A stretch of 64,000 nt of DNA from Rodentibacter caecimuris (lineage in GTDB: Bacteria; Pseudomonadota; Gammaproteobacteria; Enterobacterales; Pasteurellaceae), in the NCBI RefSeq assembly GCF_001019715.1, contig NZ_BBXJ01000001.1:1798001-1862000 (forward strand). The letters are read 5' to 3'. This document shows positions 9,822-19,486 of this stretch, in pieces (position 1 is the stretch's first letter; each line of letters opens with the position of its first letter). Below the pieces are notes generated by a model that was given only the letters and a program-made list of their open reading frames with translations, did no database searches and was not told where the DNA came from. A program made the position numbers and the translations under genes.

Positions 9822-11127
9822 CCAGAGGGTGGGAAAGATTCAGCGTATTAGAGAATAAATGCAACCCCTCCGCATTACCCGCTTTCATCATAGATTGCAT
9901 GGTTTGCGTAGGTGCGTGAATCAGTTTATTCATTAATTTATAACTTAATTCCTGCAACACGGTTTCCGCACTACCGCCTTGTCGTAGATGTTGTAAAGCT
10001 TTTTCCAATAGCTCTTGTCGCATCTGTTCCGCATCTTCGCGATAATGTTTAATCAGATTAGAAAACTGGCGTACTTTCAACCATTCAAAAAAATCTTCGC
10101 ATTCCTGAGCGATAATCCCTTCCGCTAGTTGTGAGGCTTGTTCCCGCTGGCTCAAATTACGCTGAATAATATCCTGCAAATCATCCACCGTATAATGATA
10201 AACACTATCCAATTTGGCGACAGTTTCATCAATGTCGCGCGGAACCGCAATATCGACTAACAACATCGGAGAATAGTGCCGTTTTTTCTGGGCAAGCCCC
10301 ACCATATCTTGGCTAATGAGTACATTTTGACTCCCCGTTGAGCTAATCACAATATCCGCTTGTTCTAATGCTTCTTGTAATTGATCAAGAGAAAAAACAT
10401 CAATGGGAATATTACTGGCCAATTTTTCTACGAGTAACTCCGCTTTTACCACGGTACGGTTTGCAATCATCAGTCTTTTCACGCCATGGCGTAACAAATG
10501 CCGGCTCACCAATTCAATGGTTTCCCCTGCCCCGACCAATAAAATATTCACCCCGTGCAAGGATTCAAAAATTTGGCGGGCTAGACTACAAGCGGCATAC
10601 GCCACCGATACGGCACTTTCACCGATATTGGTTTCCGTACGCACCCGTTTTGCCGTAGAAAAGGTTTTTTGAAATAAGCGGGAAAATTCACTTGAGAGAG
10701 CCACTTTCGACTGTTGATAATAGGCTTCCGTGATTTGAAAAGCCTGCTTAACCTGCCCCAAAATTTGCGGCTCGCCTAAAATTAACGAATCCAAACCACA
10801 AGCCACCCGCATAAGGTGATTGGCGGCTTGTTGATTTTGATGAGTATAAATACTCGGCAAAAGATCAGTCAAAGCCAGCTGATGAATACCCGCAAACCAA
10901 TTTTCTACATTTTGTCGCCATTTATCACACTCTTGCGGTGAAATTTGGCGATGGTGCAAATACACCTCCGTGCGATTACAGGTTGAAAGAATCACAGCCC
11001 CTTCGGCAAGGTTTTGTTGCTGAATTTGTTGTAAGGCAAGCGCTCGCTTTTCATCGGAAAAAGCGACTTTCTCACGCACCGAGACAGAGGCGGTTTTATG
11101 ATTAATGCCAAGTACAAGAAGGGTCAT
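9805..11127 (-). CDS. hemA: Glutamyl-tRNA reductase
   Basis: 440 residues from the ATG at 11127. It reduces glutamyl-tRNA to glutamate-1-semialdehyde, the first step of tetrapyrrole synthesis. The N-terminus [20 protein letters not shown] aligns with E. coli HemA ([13 protein letters not shown]), which is why I prefer it to a start five codons upstream. The catalytic Cys lies in [12 protein letters not shown] near residue 50, and [13 protein letters not shown] near 113 and the NAD(P)-binding [10 protein letters not shown] near 188 follow. No strong ribosome-binding site precedes either start. The 3' end overlaps the phosphodiester glycosidase gene by 17 bp. Confidence 0.93.
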   Translation of the reverse strand: MTLLVLGINHKTASVSVREKVAFSDEKRALALQQIQQQNLAEGAVILSTCNRTEVYLHHRQISPQECDKWRQNVENWFAGIHQLALTDLLPSIYTHQNQQAANHLMRVACGLDSLILGEPQILGQVKQAFQITEAYYQQSKVALSSEFSRLFQKTFSTAKRVRTETNIGESAVSVAYAACSLARQIFESLHGVNILLVGAGETIELVSRHLLRHGVKRLMIANRTVVKAELLVEKLASNIPIDVFSLDQLQEALEQADIVISSTGSQNVLISQDMVGLAQKKRHYSPMLLVDIAVPRDIDETVAKLDSVYHYTVDDLQDIIQRNLSQREQASQLAEGIIAQECEDFFEWLKVRQFSNLIKHYREDAEQMRQELLEKALQHLRQGGSAETVLQELSYKLMNKLIHAPTQTMQSMMKAGNAEGLHLFSNTLNLSHPLDEKNS

Positions 11128-11260
11128 AATAGATTTAAACATTACCGCATTTTCACTATGCGATAAAATATTTAATAAAAAACTAATGCGCTATTTTAAT
11201 GAATTGTGCGACATTGAGCAAATCAACAAACAACAACTCGTCAAGAATAACCCAAAAGAG

Positions 11261-11962
11261 TTAAAAAATATCTTTTTGTTTTCGTAAAATAATGAAATCT
11301 TCCAGTGTCCTCGCTTGCAGAAAAGGATTAATAGACTTCTCCAATCCTAACTTTGTAGGCAAACTTGGTTTTCCTTCCAAGCGGAGTTTTTCGACAAAAG
11401 TGCGGTAATTTTTAACCGCACTTTTATCTGCGATGACTGTTTCGGCAAAGGCTAAATTACTCAGTGTATATTCATGCGCAGGGCAAACGACGGTTTCAGC
11501 AGGCAATGTTTTTAAGCGTAACAATCCCTCAAACATTTGTGCATAATTGCCGGTAAAAACACGCCCGCAGCCGGCAGAAAATAACGCATCACCGCAAAAC
11601 AAGTGATTATCTACCAGAAAACTCACGTGCTGTGCCGTATGCCCGCCGGTCGGGATCACTTGAATACGATAATTCGGCGTTACAATTTCCCCTTCATTGA
11701 CAACCCGTGTCGCCCCTTTTTTAGCACATTCTTGCGAACCATAAATCGGCACATTTGGATAACGTTGCTTAAACTTTTCGACACCTTGCGTATGATCATC
11801 ATGCTCATGGGTCAGTAAAACCGCTTCAATCGGCAGATTGTGTTGTTCTATCCAAGAAAAGAGCTTGTTCGTTTCCGATAAATCAACAATAATAATCGGT
11901 AAATTTTCACGTTGATAAAGCCAAATATAATTGTCATTCAACACAGACAAAGCTACTAACAT
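11261..11962 (-). CDS. gloB: Hydroxyacylglutathione hydrolase (glyoxalase II)
   Basis: 233 residues of the metallo-beta-lactamase fold. It hydrolyses S-D-lactoylglutathione to D-lactate and glutathione, completing methylglyoxal detoxification. The metal-binding [10 protein letters not shown] lies near residues 51-60, followed by [23 protein letters not shown] and [10 protein letters not shown], all expected glyoxalase II motifs. GAGGAA precedes the start. An inverted pair of uptake signals lies inside the coding region (11397-11425). Divergent from the yafS-like methyltransferase, the same arrangement as in E. coli. Confidence 0.92.
   Translation of the reverse strand: MLVALSVLNDNYIWLYQRENLPIIIVDLSETNKLFSWIEQHNLPIEAVLLTHEHDDHTQGVEKFKQRYPNVPIYGSQECAKKGATRVVNEGEIVTPNYRIQVIPTGGHTAQHVSFLVDNHLFCGDALFSAGCGRVFTGNYAQMFEGLLRLKTLPAETVVCPAHEYTLSNLAFAETVIADKSAVKNYRTFVEKLRLEGKPSLPTKLGLEKSINPFLQARTLEDFIILRKQKDIF
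11397..11425. repeat. Uptake-signal inverted pair inside gloB
   Basis: AAAGTGCGGT at 11397-11406 and ACCGCACTTT at 11415-11424 form a 10-bp stem with an 8-base loop, within the coding sequence. On the coding strand it encodes [10 protein letters not shown]. Confidence 0.85.
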
Positions 11963-11983
11963 AATTCCTCGCTAAATTTATTT

Positions 11984-12712
11984 ATGATCCTCAATTGGCA
12001 AGCGAAAGCAAAACGCCCTTTCACATCACCGACAAGCTGGCAACAACTGCCACAAGGTGAGGCCTATTGTAGCGCATTAGAGAACGCATTTGCCCCTTGG
12101 TTACTAAAAATTTTAGGCTACCAAATCGTAAAAATCGGTGCATTAAGTACAGAAATACCGACTGAATTAGCAGTACACCACCAAATCCTGATTAGTGAAA
12201 AAATTTCTCAAAATTTAACCGCACTTTTAGCCCCCAACAAGAGCTTGCTACAAGCAAACCTAACTGAATTGCCACTGATTCAGCAAGAAATCAATGCTTG
12301 TTTTCTCGCCAACACGCTCAACTTTTCCCACGATCCCCATCAAATTTTACGGGAAGCCCATCGCATTCTGGCTGATGAGGGCTGGTTATTGCTCTCTTTG
12401 TTTAATCCCCTCAGCCCGCTGATTTTCAAACAAAAAATTGGTGATTTTCCTTTCCGCCAATATCCCACTTGGCGCATTATTGACTGGTTAGAGTTACTGC
12501 ATTTTGAAATTATAGAACATAAAAATCTTGCCATTAAGCATAACAATACCACGCGGTTTTCACCTTTAACCCTAATTGTGGCACGAAAACGAACTTACCC
12601 ATTAACACTGAATAGCGAAAAAGTGCGGTCGAAAATCCCTGCGTTTTTACAACCGTCCGAAGCCTTTCAAGAAGACATCACATCTTGTCGAATTTCGCCC
12701 GATAACAAGTAG
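11984..12712 (+). CDS. yafS: Class I SAM-dependent methyltransferase, YafS-like
   Basis: 242 residues resembling E. coli YafS, a Methyltransf_11-type protein encoded divergently from gloB. The usual nucleotide-binding motif I is represented only by IVKIGALSTEIP near residues 47-58, without the full GxGxG. The later FSHDPHQILREAHRILADEGWLL block, seen in two parts near residues 110-133, is the conserved motif II/III region of the family. The substrate is unknown. It carries two uptake signals, one near each third of the gene. No clear ribosome-binding site precedes the ATG. Confidence 0.78.
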   Translation: MILNWQAKAKRPFTSPTSWQQLPQGEAYCSALENAFAPWLLKILGYQIVKIGALSTEIPTELAVHHQILISEKISQNLTALLAPNKSLLQANLTELPLIQQEINACFLANTLNFSHDPHQILREAHRILADEGWLLLSLFNPLSPLIFKQKIGDFPFRQYPTWRIIDWLELLHFEIIEHKNLAIKHNNTTRFSPLTLIVARKRTYPLTLNSEKVRSKIPAFLQPSEAFQEDITSCRISPDNK

Positions 12713-12804
12713 AAAATTCCTCATAAAGTTGAAATCAATCCTTGCTCCCTTTGCAAAACTCCCCTATTATTCACCGCACTTTTTTCTTGAATTTAGGAAC
12801 AAAA

Positions 12805-14568
12805 ATGACCGAACAAACCTTTATCCCCGGCAAAGATGCAGCACTTGAAGACAGTATTGGCAAATTCCAACAAAAATTAACCAATCTGGGTTTTAATATT
12901 GAAGAGGCCTCTTGGTTAAACCCCGTACCTAATGTGTGGTCGGTACATATTCGTGATAAAGATTGTCCACAATGTTTCTCGAACGGCAAAGGGGCAAGTA
13001 AAAAAGCAGCACTTGCCTCCGCATTAGGTGAATATTTCGAGCGTCTTTCCACCAACTATTTCTTTGCAGATTTCTATTTAGGACAAGAAATTGCAAACGG
13101 TGATTTCGTTCATTATCCCAGTGAAAAATGGTTTCCGATTGAAGAGGAAACCACGTTACCGACAGGGATTTTAGACGACAATTTGCTCAACTATTTTGAT
13201 CCGGACGGCGAACTCACGCCGGAGTTACTCGTGGATTTACAATCGGGCAATTATGATCGTGGTATTGTTGCAATGCCTTATATTCGTCAATCTGATGAAC
13301 AAACAGTCTATATTCCGCAAAGTATTATCGCCAATCTTTACGTGTCAAACGGAATGTCGGCGGGCAACACCAAATTTGAAGCGCGCGTACAAGGTTTATC
13401 GGAAGTATTTGAGCGTTATGTCAAAAATAAAATTATCGCTGAAGCCATTAGCTTACCGGAAATTCCAAAAGAAGTGATGGATCGCTACCCTTCCATTCAA
13501 GCCTCTATCGCTAAATTGGAAGAAGAAGGTTTCCCGATTTATGCCTTTGATGCGTCCTTAGGCGGAAAATATCCGGTTATTTGCGTAGTATTATTGAACC
13601 CAAATAACGGCACATGCTTTGCTTCTTTTGGCGCTCATCCTAATTTCCAAGTGGCATTAGAACGTACCGTGACAGAACTTCTACAAGGTCGTAGTTTGAA
13701 AGATCTAGACGTATTCGCCCCACCTTCTTTCAATAATGAAGATGTTGCCGAACACGCTAATTTAGAAACCCATTTTATAGACTCTAGCGGTTTGATCTCA
13801 TGGGATCTGTTCAAGCAAACGCCTGATTATGTATTTGTCGATTGGGATTTCTCCGGTACAACGCAAGAAGAGTATCATAATCTAATGGCGATTTTCCATT
13901 CGGAAAACAAAGAAGTCTATATTATGGATTATAGCCATTTGGATGTGTACGCCTGCCGTATTATCGTACCGGGCATGTCGGATATTTATCCGGCAGATGA
14001 TTTAATCTATGCCAATAACAATATGGGAATGGATTGGCGAGAAATTCTGCTTGATTTACCGAACTGGCATCATGATTCGGCAACTTACCAAGAATTATTG
14101 CAAGAATTGGATACGCAAAATATTGATGACGCAACCCGCGTACGTGAATTTATTGGGATTGTAGCCCCTAAAACCAGTGGCTGGACAACATTACGGATTG
14201 GTGAACTAAAATCAATGCTGCATTTGGCTTTAGGCGAGTTAGAACAAGCATTGGATTGGGCAAATTGGACGTTGAATATGAATAGCTCTGTTTTCACAGC
14301 GGAGCGTACCAATTATTACCGAGCATTAATTAGTATTATTGAACTCCATTTGGACGAAAATCGTGCTCCAATGCAGTATCGCGCCGCACTTGAAAAAATG
14401 TACGGCAAAGATGCGGTGCAATACGCTTGGGCTGCCACGGCAGAAAAAGGGAATCCTTTCTATAACTTACCGGCAAGTGATGAGATGTTGAAAAATTTCA
14501 AAGAACATCAAGCCTTGTTAAATGCTTATGGGAAACTACAAAAAGCCAAACGTGAAAATTGGAAATAA
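12805..14568 (+). CDS. ycaO: YcaO cyclodehydratase-family protein (S12 methylthiolation accessory factor)
   Basis: 587 residues, closely similar to E. coli YcaO throughout. In E. coli it enhances RimO-dependent beta-methylthiolation of ribosomal protein S12; the YcaO fold is an ATP-dependent backbone activator in other systems. The N-terminal two thirds are the YcaO domain, including GKGASKKAALASALGEYFER near residues 55-74 and YVSNGMSAGNTKFEARVQGL near 180. The C-terminal third is helical and TPR-like. The ATG at 12805 (MTEQTFIPGKDAALEDS) matches the E. coli start and has AGGA upstream; a longer reading frame of 21 codons lacks such support. Uptake signal at 12774-12782, just upstream. Confidence 0.93.
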   Translation: MTEQTFIPGKDAALEDSIGKFQQKLTNLGFNIEEASWLNPVPNVWSVHIRDKDCPQCFSNGKGASKKAALASALGEYFERLSTNYFFADFYLGQEIANGDFVHYPSEKWFPIEEETTLPTGILDDNLLNYFDPDGELTPELLVDLQSGNYDRGIVAMPYIRQSDEQTVYIPQSIIANLYVSNGMSAGNTKFEARVQGLSEVFERYVKNKIIAEAISLPEIPKEVMDRYPSIQASIAKLEEEGFPIYAFDASLGGKYPVICVVLLNPNNGTCFASFGAHPNFQVALERTVTELLQGRSLKDLDVFAPPSFNNEDVAEHANLETHFIDSSGLISWDLFKQTPDYVFVDWDFSGTTQEEYHNLMAIFHSENKEVYIMDYSHLDVYACRIIVPGMSDIYPADDLIYANNNMGMDWREILLDLPNWHHDSATYQELLQELDTQNIDDATRVREFIGIVAPKTSGWTTLRIGELKSMLHLALGELEQALDWANWTLNMNSSVFTAERTNYYRALISIIELHLDENRAPMQYRAALEKMYGKDAVQYAWAATAEKGNPFYNLPASDEMLKNFKEHQALLNAYGKLQKAKRENWK

Positions 14569-14618
14569 TAAACCGTAGCTCATTAGCAAAGAAATTGGGC
14601 GTTAATTTGGTAAGAAAA

Positions 14619-14644
14619 AATAGGCGGAGCTATTTCCGCCTATT
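14619..14644 (-). terminator. Terminator of eptA, between convergent ycaO and eptA
   Basis: Stem AATAGGCGGA (14619-14628) with TCCGCCTATT (14635-14644) and a 6-base loop. On the minus strand it is followed by TTTTTTCTT, so it serves eptA best; ycaO may also end here. Confidence 0.82.
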
Positions 14645-14676
14645 ATAATCAAATATCGTACGAATTAGATTTAGGT

Positions 14677-16311
14677 TTAAATTTTACACTGCGCCAAGAT
14701 ATCCAGTTTTTTATCGTAAATATTTAAATCATTCTTTATATCTAACATTGAAAAAATCGTGTGAAAATAATTGTCGTGAGAATATTCTTGGGTCTCCGCA
14801 TTTTTACGTAAACAGTTCAAATCAAAGCCTTCATTTTTTGCCCATGCCGGTGAAAACCACATCACCATCGGAACTTTGGTTTGGTATTCAGGTGCAATAG
14901 CGTAAGGCGCAGCGTGCAAATAAATACCGTCTTCACCTAAACTTTCACCGTGGTCGGACACATAAAACATAATACTTTCCCAATTTGTTTTTTGTTCCAA
15001 AAGTTTGATTACCTCATTCAAAAAATTATCAATATAGAGAATGCCATTATCATAAGTATTTACTAATTGTTCATTTGAACATTTTTGAATTTCGTTAGTT
15101 TCACAAGTTGGTGTGAATTTTTCAAAGGCTTTGGAATAACGCTCATTATAGGTCGGACCATGGCTACCAATCGTGTGTAATACGATGACGATATCTTTGT
15201 CTGACTTATTCAGTTCCCTATCTAAATCTTTTAATAAAATTTCATCTAAACATTCCCCATTTCTGCAATATTCAGCCAAATTTAATGCTGTTAGATCTTG
15301 TGTAGGAACACGCTCGCACACACCTTTACATCCCACATCGTTATCACGCCACAAAACATCAACACCGGCACGCTGTAAAATATCTAATAAATTATCTTCA
15401 TGTGCCGCCTTAGTTGCATTGTAATCAGAACGGGTATAACGAGAAAACATACAGGGCACGGAAATTGCCGTTGCAGTACCGCAACTTGAGACATTTTTAA
15501 AATTGATAATATCATCACGAGCTGCCAATTTTGGCGTAGTTTGGCGGACATAGCCATTCAATCCCCAATTTTGGGCTCTTGTCGTTTCCCCTACGACTAA
15601 AATAGTCACATGACGATATTCATCCGGTTTTTCTACTGATGTATCTAAACCAATCTCTGTAAATGGTAGATTAGTTCGATAATTTTTCTTCACTAACTGT
15701 ATTGTTGAGCCAATAAAATTCGATGGGACAATCAAATGTACAATTTCTTTATTATTACGTGAGAATGCGGCGTAATCCTTGTAATAAAATTTACCAATAA
15801 TGATCACAACTACGCTAGAAAATACAATCATCCCTAAACGAATTAAAATTTCTTTATACCAGCGACGGTAATTTACTTGTGTGCGAATATACAACCAAGC
15901 GGGAATAATCCCTAAAGCAAAGATCCATAACAGATAAGAGGTTGTAACCATTCGAGAACTTTCGGCAACGTTCGTCTGAAGAACATTATTTAGCTGATTA
16001 CTATCAAAATAAATACCAAAGAAAATTTCCTGATAACTAATTGCCGCACTAATTACCAAAAGTAACGGAATGATTACTTTATGGAGAATAGGTAAACTAA
16101 TGAGCTGAAATGCAGCATTTAGCGTAAAAAAAACAAAAAATGGTACTGTAAATAAAAAATAGTCTTCAGTATTACCTGTAAAAGGATGGATTTTTAATAT
16201 CGTTTTATAAAACTGATAATTTAAAACCAGTGTGAAATAAAGAGAAACTAAAGCAATAAGTGCCGTTGATGAAAGAGAAAACTTTCTAAAAAAATATTGT
16301 GAAAATCGCAT
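14677..16311 (-). CDS. eptA: Lipid A / LPS phosphoethanolamine transferase, EptA family
   Basis: 544 residues. It would move phosphoethanolamine from phosphatidylethanolamine to lipid A or LPS on the periplasmic face, lowering surface charge and polymyxin binding. Five N-terminal membrane helices (to about residue 175) precede a sulfatase-fold domain. Conserved residues are the zinc ligand Glu in VVGETTRAQNWG (near 242), the nucleophile Thr in SSCGTATAISVPCMF (near 279), and the SDHGESLGEDGIYLHA zinc site. Many cysteines (SSCGT, CKGVCE, CRNGEC, CETNEIQKC) fit the disulfides of this family. The ATG at 16311 is preferred (AAGG upstream); the frame extends five codons to a TTG. The exact acceptor position is not readable. 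Confidence 0.88.
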   Translation of the reverse strand: MRFSQYFFRKFSLSSTALIALVSLYFTLVLNYQFYKTILKIHPFTGNTEDYFLFTVPFFVFFTLNAAFQLISLPILHKVIIPLLLVISAAISYQEIFFGIYFDSNQLNNVLQTNVAESSRMVTTSYLLWIFALGIIPAWLYIRTQVNYRRWYKEILIRLGMIVFSSVVVIIIGKFYYKDYAAFSRNNKEIVHLIVPSNFIGSTIQLVKKNYRTNLPFTEIGLDTSVEKPDEYRHVTILVVGETTRAQNWGLNGYVRQTTPKLAARDDIINFKNVSSCGTATAISVPCMFSRYTRSDYNATKAAHEDNLLDILQRAGVDVLWRDNDVGCKGVCERVPTQDLTALNLAEYCRNGECLDEILLKDLDRELNKSDKDIVIVLHTIGSHGPTYNERYSKAFEKFTPTCETNEIQKCSNEQLVNTYDNGILYIDNFLNEVIKLLEQKTNWESIMFYVSDHGESLGEDGIYLHAAPYAIAPEYQTKVPMVMWFSPAWAKNEGFDLNCLRKNAETQEYSHDNYFHTIFSMLDIKNDLNIYDKKLDILAQCKI

Positions 16312-16438
16312 AAAAACCTTGTTCAATTAAATATAAAACTGAGTAAATAAACAGAGCGAACCTTAAGACAATCTTAAACATTTAAAGTGCGGTCAGTTTT
16401 AATGTAATTTTTATGCGAAATTATAAATACTTTTTTAA

Positions 16439-17233
16439 TTAGCTATCAGAGGAAAAATAACCTAGTTCAAAGGAAATATCACGGGCAGTTTGTGCAATTT
16501 CCTTGAGAAAAAATTGGATACCCAATTCCTGTAATTTATAAACCGACATCGAAACAGAGACCGAGTAATCCACATGACCACGGAAATCAAATATCGGACA
16601 GGCAAGACACACTACCCCCAGCTCATTTTCTTCTTTATCCATTGCATACTGCTTTCTAGAAATGTCCTCTAATTCTTTACGCATTTCCCCCAATTCCGTT
16701 ATGGTATTGTGGGTAAGCTTATGAATAACATCTTGATGAGATGCCCAGTATTCGTCTAAATAATCACTATTTTTATCGTAGGCAAGATAAATTTTACCCA
16801 TCGCAGAACAATATAATTGAAGATGCTGCCCAATATATGCTCTCGTTCTAATCATCCCTACCGTTGGCTCTAACTTATAAATCATAATCGCCCGTTCCCC
16901 CTCCCGTTTTGAAAAATTCACTGTTTCTCCGAGAGTTAAATTCAATTTTTCCAAATGTGGCGCTGCAATATGTATGATATTCAATGAAGAAAGAACCTTA
17001 TGACCAAGACTCAAACATTTGGTCGTTAAACGATAGCTACCATTTGAACTAGCTGCTTGTACATATCCTTCGTTTTGCAATCCCTGCAACAGGCGGTGTA
17101 CCGTACTTTTATTTAGCTCTGCTATCTCAGCCAGTTTTGCCAAAGGGCAACCGTTGGGGAAATTGCTTAAAATATCAAGAATGCGTAATCCACGAATTAA
17201 ACTCTGATTTCCACTTGGCTTTTCACTTACCAT
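16439..17233 (-). CDS. yiaJ: IclR-family transcriptional regulator of the yiaKLMNO operon
   Basis: 264 residues from the ATG at 17233, with GGAAGGA upstream; a start 14 codons earlier has no such site. The winged helix-turn-helix occupies about residues 10-75 (ILSNFPNGCPLAKLAEIAEL, then NKSTVHRLLQGL), followed by the IclR effector domain. Strong similarity to E. coli YiaJ, including IGQHLQLYCSAMGKIYLAY in the effector pocket and EENELGVVCLACPIFD. E. coli YiaJ represses yiaK-S. Here it is divergent from yiaK, with a shared CRP site in between, so it very likely controls that operon. Confidence 0.9.
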   Translation of the reverse strand: MVSEKPSGNQSLIRGLRILDILSNFPNGCPLAKLAEIAELNKSTVHRLLQGLQNEGYVQAASSNGSYRLTTKCLSLGHKVLSSLNIIHIAAPHLEKLNLTLGETVNFSKREGERAIMIYKLEPTVGMIRTRAYIGQHLQLYCSAMGKIYLAYDKNSDYLDEYWASHQDVIHKLTHNTITELGEMRKELEDISRKQYAMDKEENELGVVCLACPIFDFRGHVDYSVSVSMSVYKLQELGIQFFLKEIAQTARDISFELGYFSSDS

Positions 17234-17319
17234 ATCACATATCCTTCCGAGTAAATTTTCAATTAACACTGACATTATAATAGTATCGTTTTACATATTG
17301 AAATCGTATTTACATATAT

Positions 17320-17335
17320 TGTGATCGAGATCACA
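17320..17335. promoter_or_regulatory. CRP site between yiaJ and yiaK
   Basis: TGTGATCGAGATCACA has both TGTGA and TCACA halves exact with 6-bp spacing, a perfect CRP core. It lies about 128 bp upstream of yiaK and 87 bp upstream of yiaJ, so it could activate the catabolic operon and affect the regulator. Confidence 0.85.
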
Positions 17336-17462
17336 AATTCCAAAAATAATATGCAAGCATATGATTTTAAATAAATTATTATTTCGTACATTTATTGACA
17401 TTATAGTGTTGAGATCTTAAATTATGAAACGAAAATCCACTATATGAAATAAAGAGGTATCT

Positions 17463-18461
17463 ATGAGAGTTTCTTATAATGAATTAAAAGCGGAATTTAA
17501 ACGTATTTTGCTTTCACGTCATATGCGTGAGGATATTGCCGAAGATTGTGCCAGTTTATTTGCCGATACAACTCAAGCAGGCGCATATTCACACGGGGTA
17601 AACCGCTTTCCTCGTTTTATTCAGCAGCTGGAGAATGGGGATATCGTACCTGAAGCCGAGCCAACCAAAGAACTCTCTTTAGGTGCTATTGAACAATGGG
17701 ATGCTCATCAAGCAATTGGTAATCTAACCGCAAAAAAAATGATGGATCGTGCAATGGAAATCGCCCAACAGCATGGTATCGGCGTAGTAGCCTTGCGTAA
17801 TGCAAATCACTGGATGCGTGGCGGTAGTTACGGATGGCAAGCTGCAGAAAAAGGTTACATTGGTATTTGTTGGACTAATGCTTTAGCCGTAATGCCACCT
17901 TGGGGTGCGAAAGAGTGCCGTATCGGTACCAACCCATTAATTATTGCGATTCCGACAAGCCCAATAACGATGGTAGATATGTCTTGTTCCATGTATTCCT
18001 ACGGTATGCTTGAAGTTCATCGCTTGGCGGGGCGTCAAACTTTCGTGGATGCCGGCTTTGATGATGATGGTAATTTAACCCGTGATCCGGCAATAGTAGA
18101 AAAAAACCGCCGCCTACTACCAATGGGATTCTGGAAAGGCTCAGGTTTGTCCATCGTATTGGATATGATTGCAACATTACTCTCTAATGGTGAATCTACC
18201 GCAGCAGTGACAGAAGATAAAGATGATGAATACTGCGTTTCTCAAGTATTTATTGCAATTGAAGTGGATCGTTTAATTGATGGAGAGACTAAAGATGCCA
18301 AACTTCAACGCATTATAGAATATGTGAAAACCGCCGAGCGCGCCGATCCAAATGTCGAAGTGCGTTTACCAGGCCATGAATTCACGACTATCTTGTCTGA
18401 CAACAAAGCGAATGGTATTCCGGTAGATGATACGGTTTGGGCAAAATTAAAATCATTGTAG
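17463..18461 (+). CDS. yiaK: 2,3-diketo-L-gulonate reductase
   Basis: 332 residues, the same length as E. coli YiaK (DlgD), an NADH-dependent reductase of the malate/L-lactate dehydrogenase 2 family. It converts 2,3-diketo-L-gulonate to 3-keto-L-gulonate. Visible family features are the active-site region [11 protein letters not shown] near residues 42-52, [18 protein letters not shown] (with the catalytic His) near 119-136, and the NAD-binding loop [12 protein letters not shown] near 156-167. GAGGT lies before the ATG. First gene of the yiaKLMNO-lyxK unit; an uptake signal at 18500-18508 separates it from yiaL. Confidence 0.93.
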   Translation: MRVSYNELKAEFKRILLSRHMREDIAEDCASLFADTTQAGAYSHGVNRFPRFIQQLENGDIVPEAEPTKELSLGAIEQWDAHQAIGNLTAKKMMDRAMEIAQQHGIGVVALRNANHWMRGGSYGWQAAEKGYIGICWTNALAVMPPWGAKECRIGTNPLIIAIPTSPITMVDMSCSMYSYGMLEVHRLAGRQTFVDAGFDDDGNLTRDPAIVEKNRRLLPMGFWKGSGLSIVLDMIATLLSNGESTAAVTEDKDDEYCVSQVFIAIEVDRLIDGETKDAKLQRIIEYVKTAERADPNVEVRLPGHEFTTILSDNKANGIPVDDTVWAKLKSL

Positions 18462-18541
18462 TCGCTAGTGTTGTGATTCTTTACATCACCGGTACATAAA
18501 AGTGCGGTCAATTTTCACTGAGTTTTATAAGCGAGGTATTT

Positions 18542-19006
18542 ATGTTTTTTGGGCATATATCTAAAGTTAATAAGAAAGCATATCCTATGGCTATCCAAAC
18601 CGCCTTGGACTATTTGGCTTCGACCGATTTCACTAACATGGAAACAGGGCGTTATCCAATTAAAGGCGATCTAATCTATGTTCAAGTGTTAGATTTAGAA
18701 ACCAAAGACAAATCTGATATTTTGCCGGAAGTTCACCGTCAATATCTTGATGTGCAATATCTCCATTCCGGTAAAGAGCGTATTGGCGTTGCGCCGGATT
18801 TAGGGAATAACCCGATTGCAAAAGATTATGATACGGAACGTGATATTTTACTCTACGCCGATATGCAAAATGAAATAGAGCTGATCATGCGTCCGGGTAA
18901 TTTTACCGTCTTTTTTCCTGAAGATATTCATCGCCCTGCTTCTATGGACGGTCAATCGGAAAAAATACGCAAAATCGTCGTAAAAATTGCCGTCAGCGAA
19001 CTTTAG
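18542..19006 (+). CDS. yiaL: YhcH/YjgK/YiaL family protein
   Basis: 154 residues of the DUF386 cupin-like family, matching E. coli YiaL across its length. The likely metal-binding His and Glu residues lie in LPEVHRQYLDVQYLHSGKER (near residues 59-78) and in FFPEDIHRPA (near 129-138). Family members such as NanQ act as sugar anomerases. A role in handling the ketogulonate product is inferred from its position inside the yia operon. GAGGT precedes the ATG. YiaM begins six to nine bases after the stop, so the two are translated together. Confidence 0.88.
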   Translation: MFFGHISKVNKKAYPMAIQTALDYLASTDFTNMETGRYPIKGDLIYVQVLDLETKDKSDILPEVHRQYLDVQYLHSGKERIGVAPDLGNNPIAKDYDTERDILLYADMQNEIELIMRPGNFTVFFPEDIHRPASMDGQSEKIRKIVVKIAVSEL

Positions 19007-19015
19007 GAGCGAATG

Positions 19016-19486
19016 ATGAAATCTCTCGCAATTTATACCGGCAAGCTACTTGAAATATTGGTGGTGACAATACTCAGCATAATGTCATGCTTAGTCTTTC
19101 TCAACGTGATTTTACGCTACGGTTTTAACAGTAGCATTAACATTACTGAAGAAGTTTCCCGCTATTTGTTTGTATGGCTAACATTCTTAGGGGCAATACT
19201 TGCCTTTAGTGAGAACCAACATGTTAGCGTTACTATGCTTACCGAACGTTTATCCAACAAAAAACGTAAAATCCTTTTTCTTTTTACCGATGCATTAATG
19301 TTTTTCTGCTGCTATTTAATCGTAAAAGGGAGTTGGGTTCAATTTCAATTAAATATCAATAATATCGCCCCCATCTCCGGCATTCCAACCGGTATCACTT
19401 ATCTCGCCAGTGTGATCTTCGGAATGTTAATCTTGGTGCGTTTTATGTCCACGTTAATCCTTTTAATTAAAGGAGAAGAGCAATGA
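19016..19486 (+). CDS. yiaM: TRAP transporter small membrane subunit (DctQ-like)
   Basis: About 156 residues with four predicted membrane helices, the usual size and topology of a TRAP DctQ subunit. The conserved NITEEVSRYLFVWLTFLGA near residue 45 is diagnostic. With YiaN and YiaO it forms a sodium-driven importer, characterised in E. coli as a 2,3-diketo-L-gulonate transporter. Two ATG codons are adjacent (19013 and 19016); AGGAG at 19005-19009 has better spacing to the second. The stop overlaps the yiaN start by 4 bp (ATGA), which implies coupled translation. Confidence 0.9.
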   Translation: MKSLAIYTGKLLEILVVTILSIMSCLVFLNVILRYGFNSSINITEEVSRYLFVWLTFLGAILAFSENQHVSVTMLTERLSNKKRKILFLFTDALMFFCCYLIVKGSWVQFQLNINNIAPISGIPTGITYLASVIFGMLILVRFMSTLILLIKGEEQ

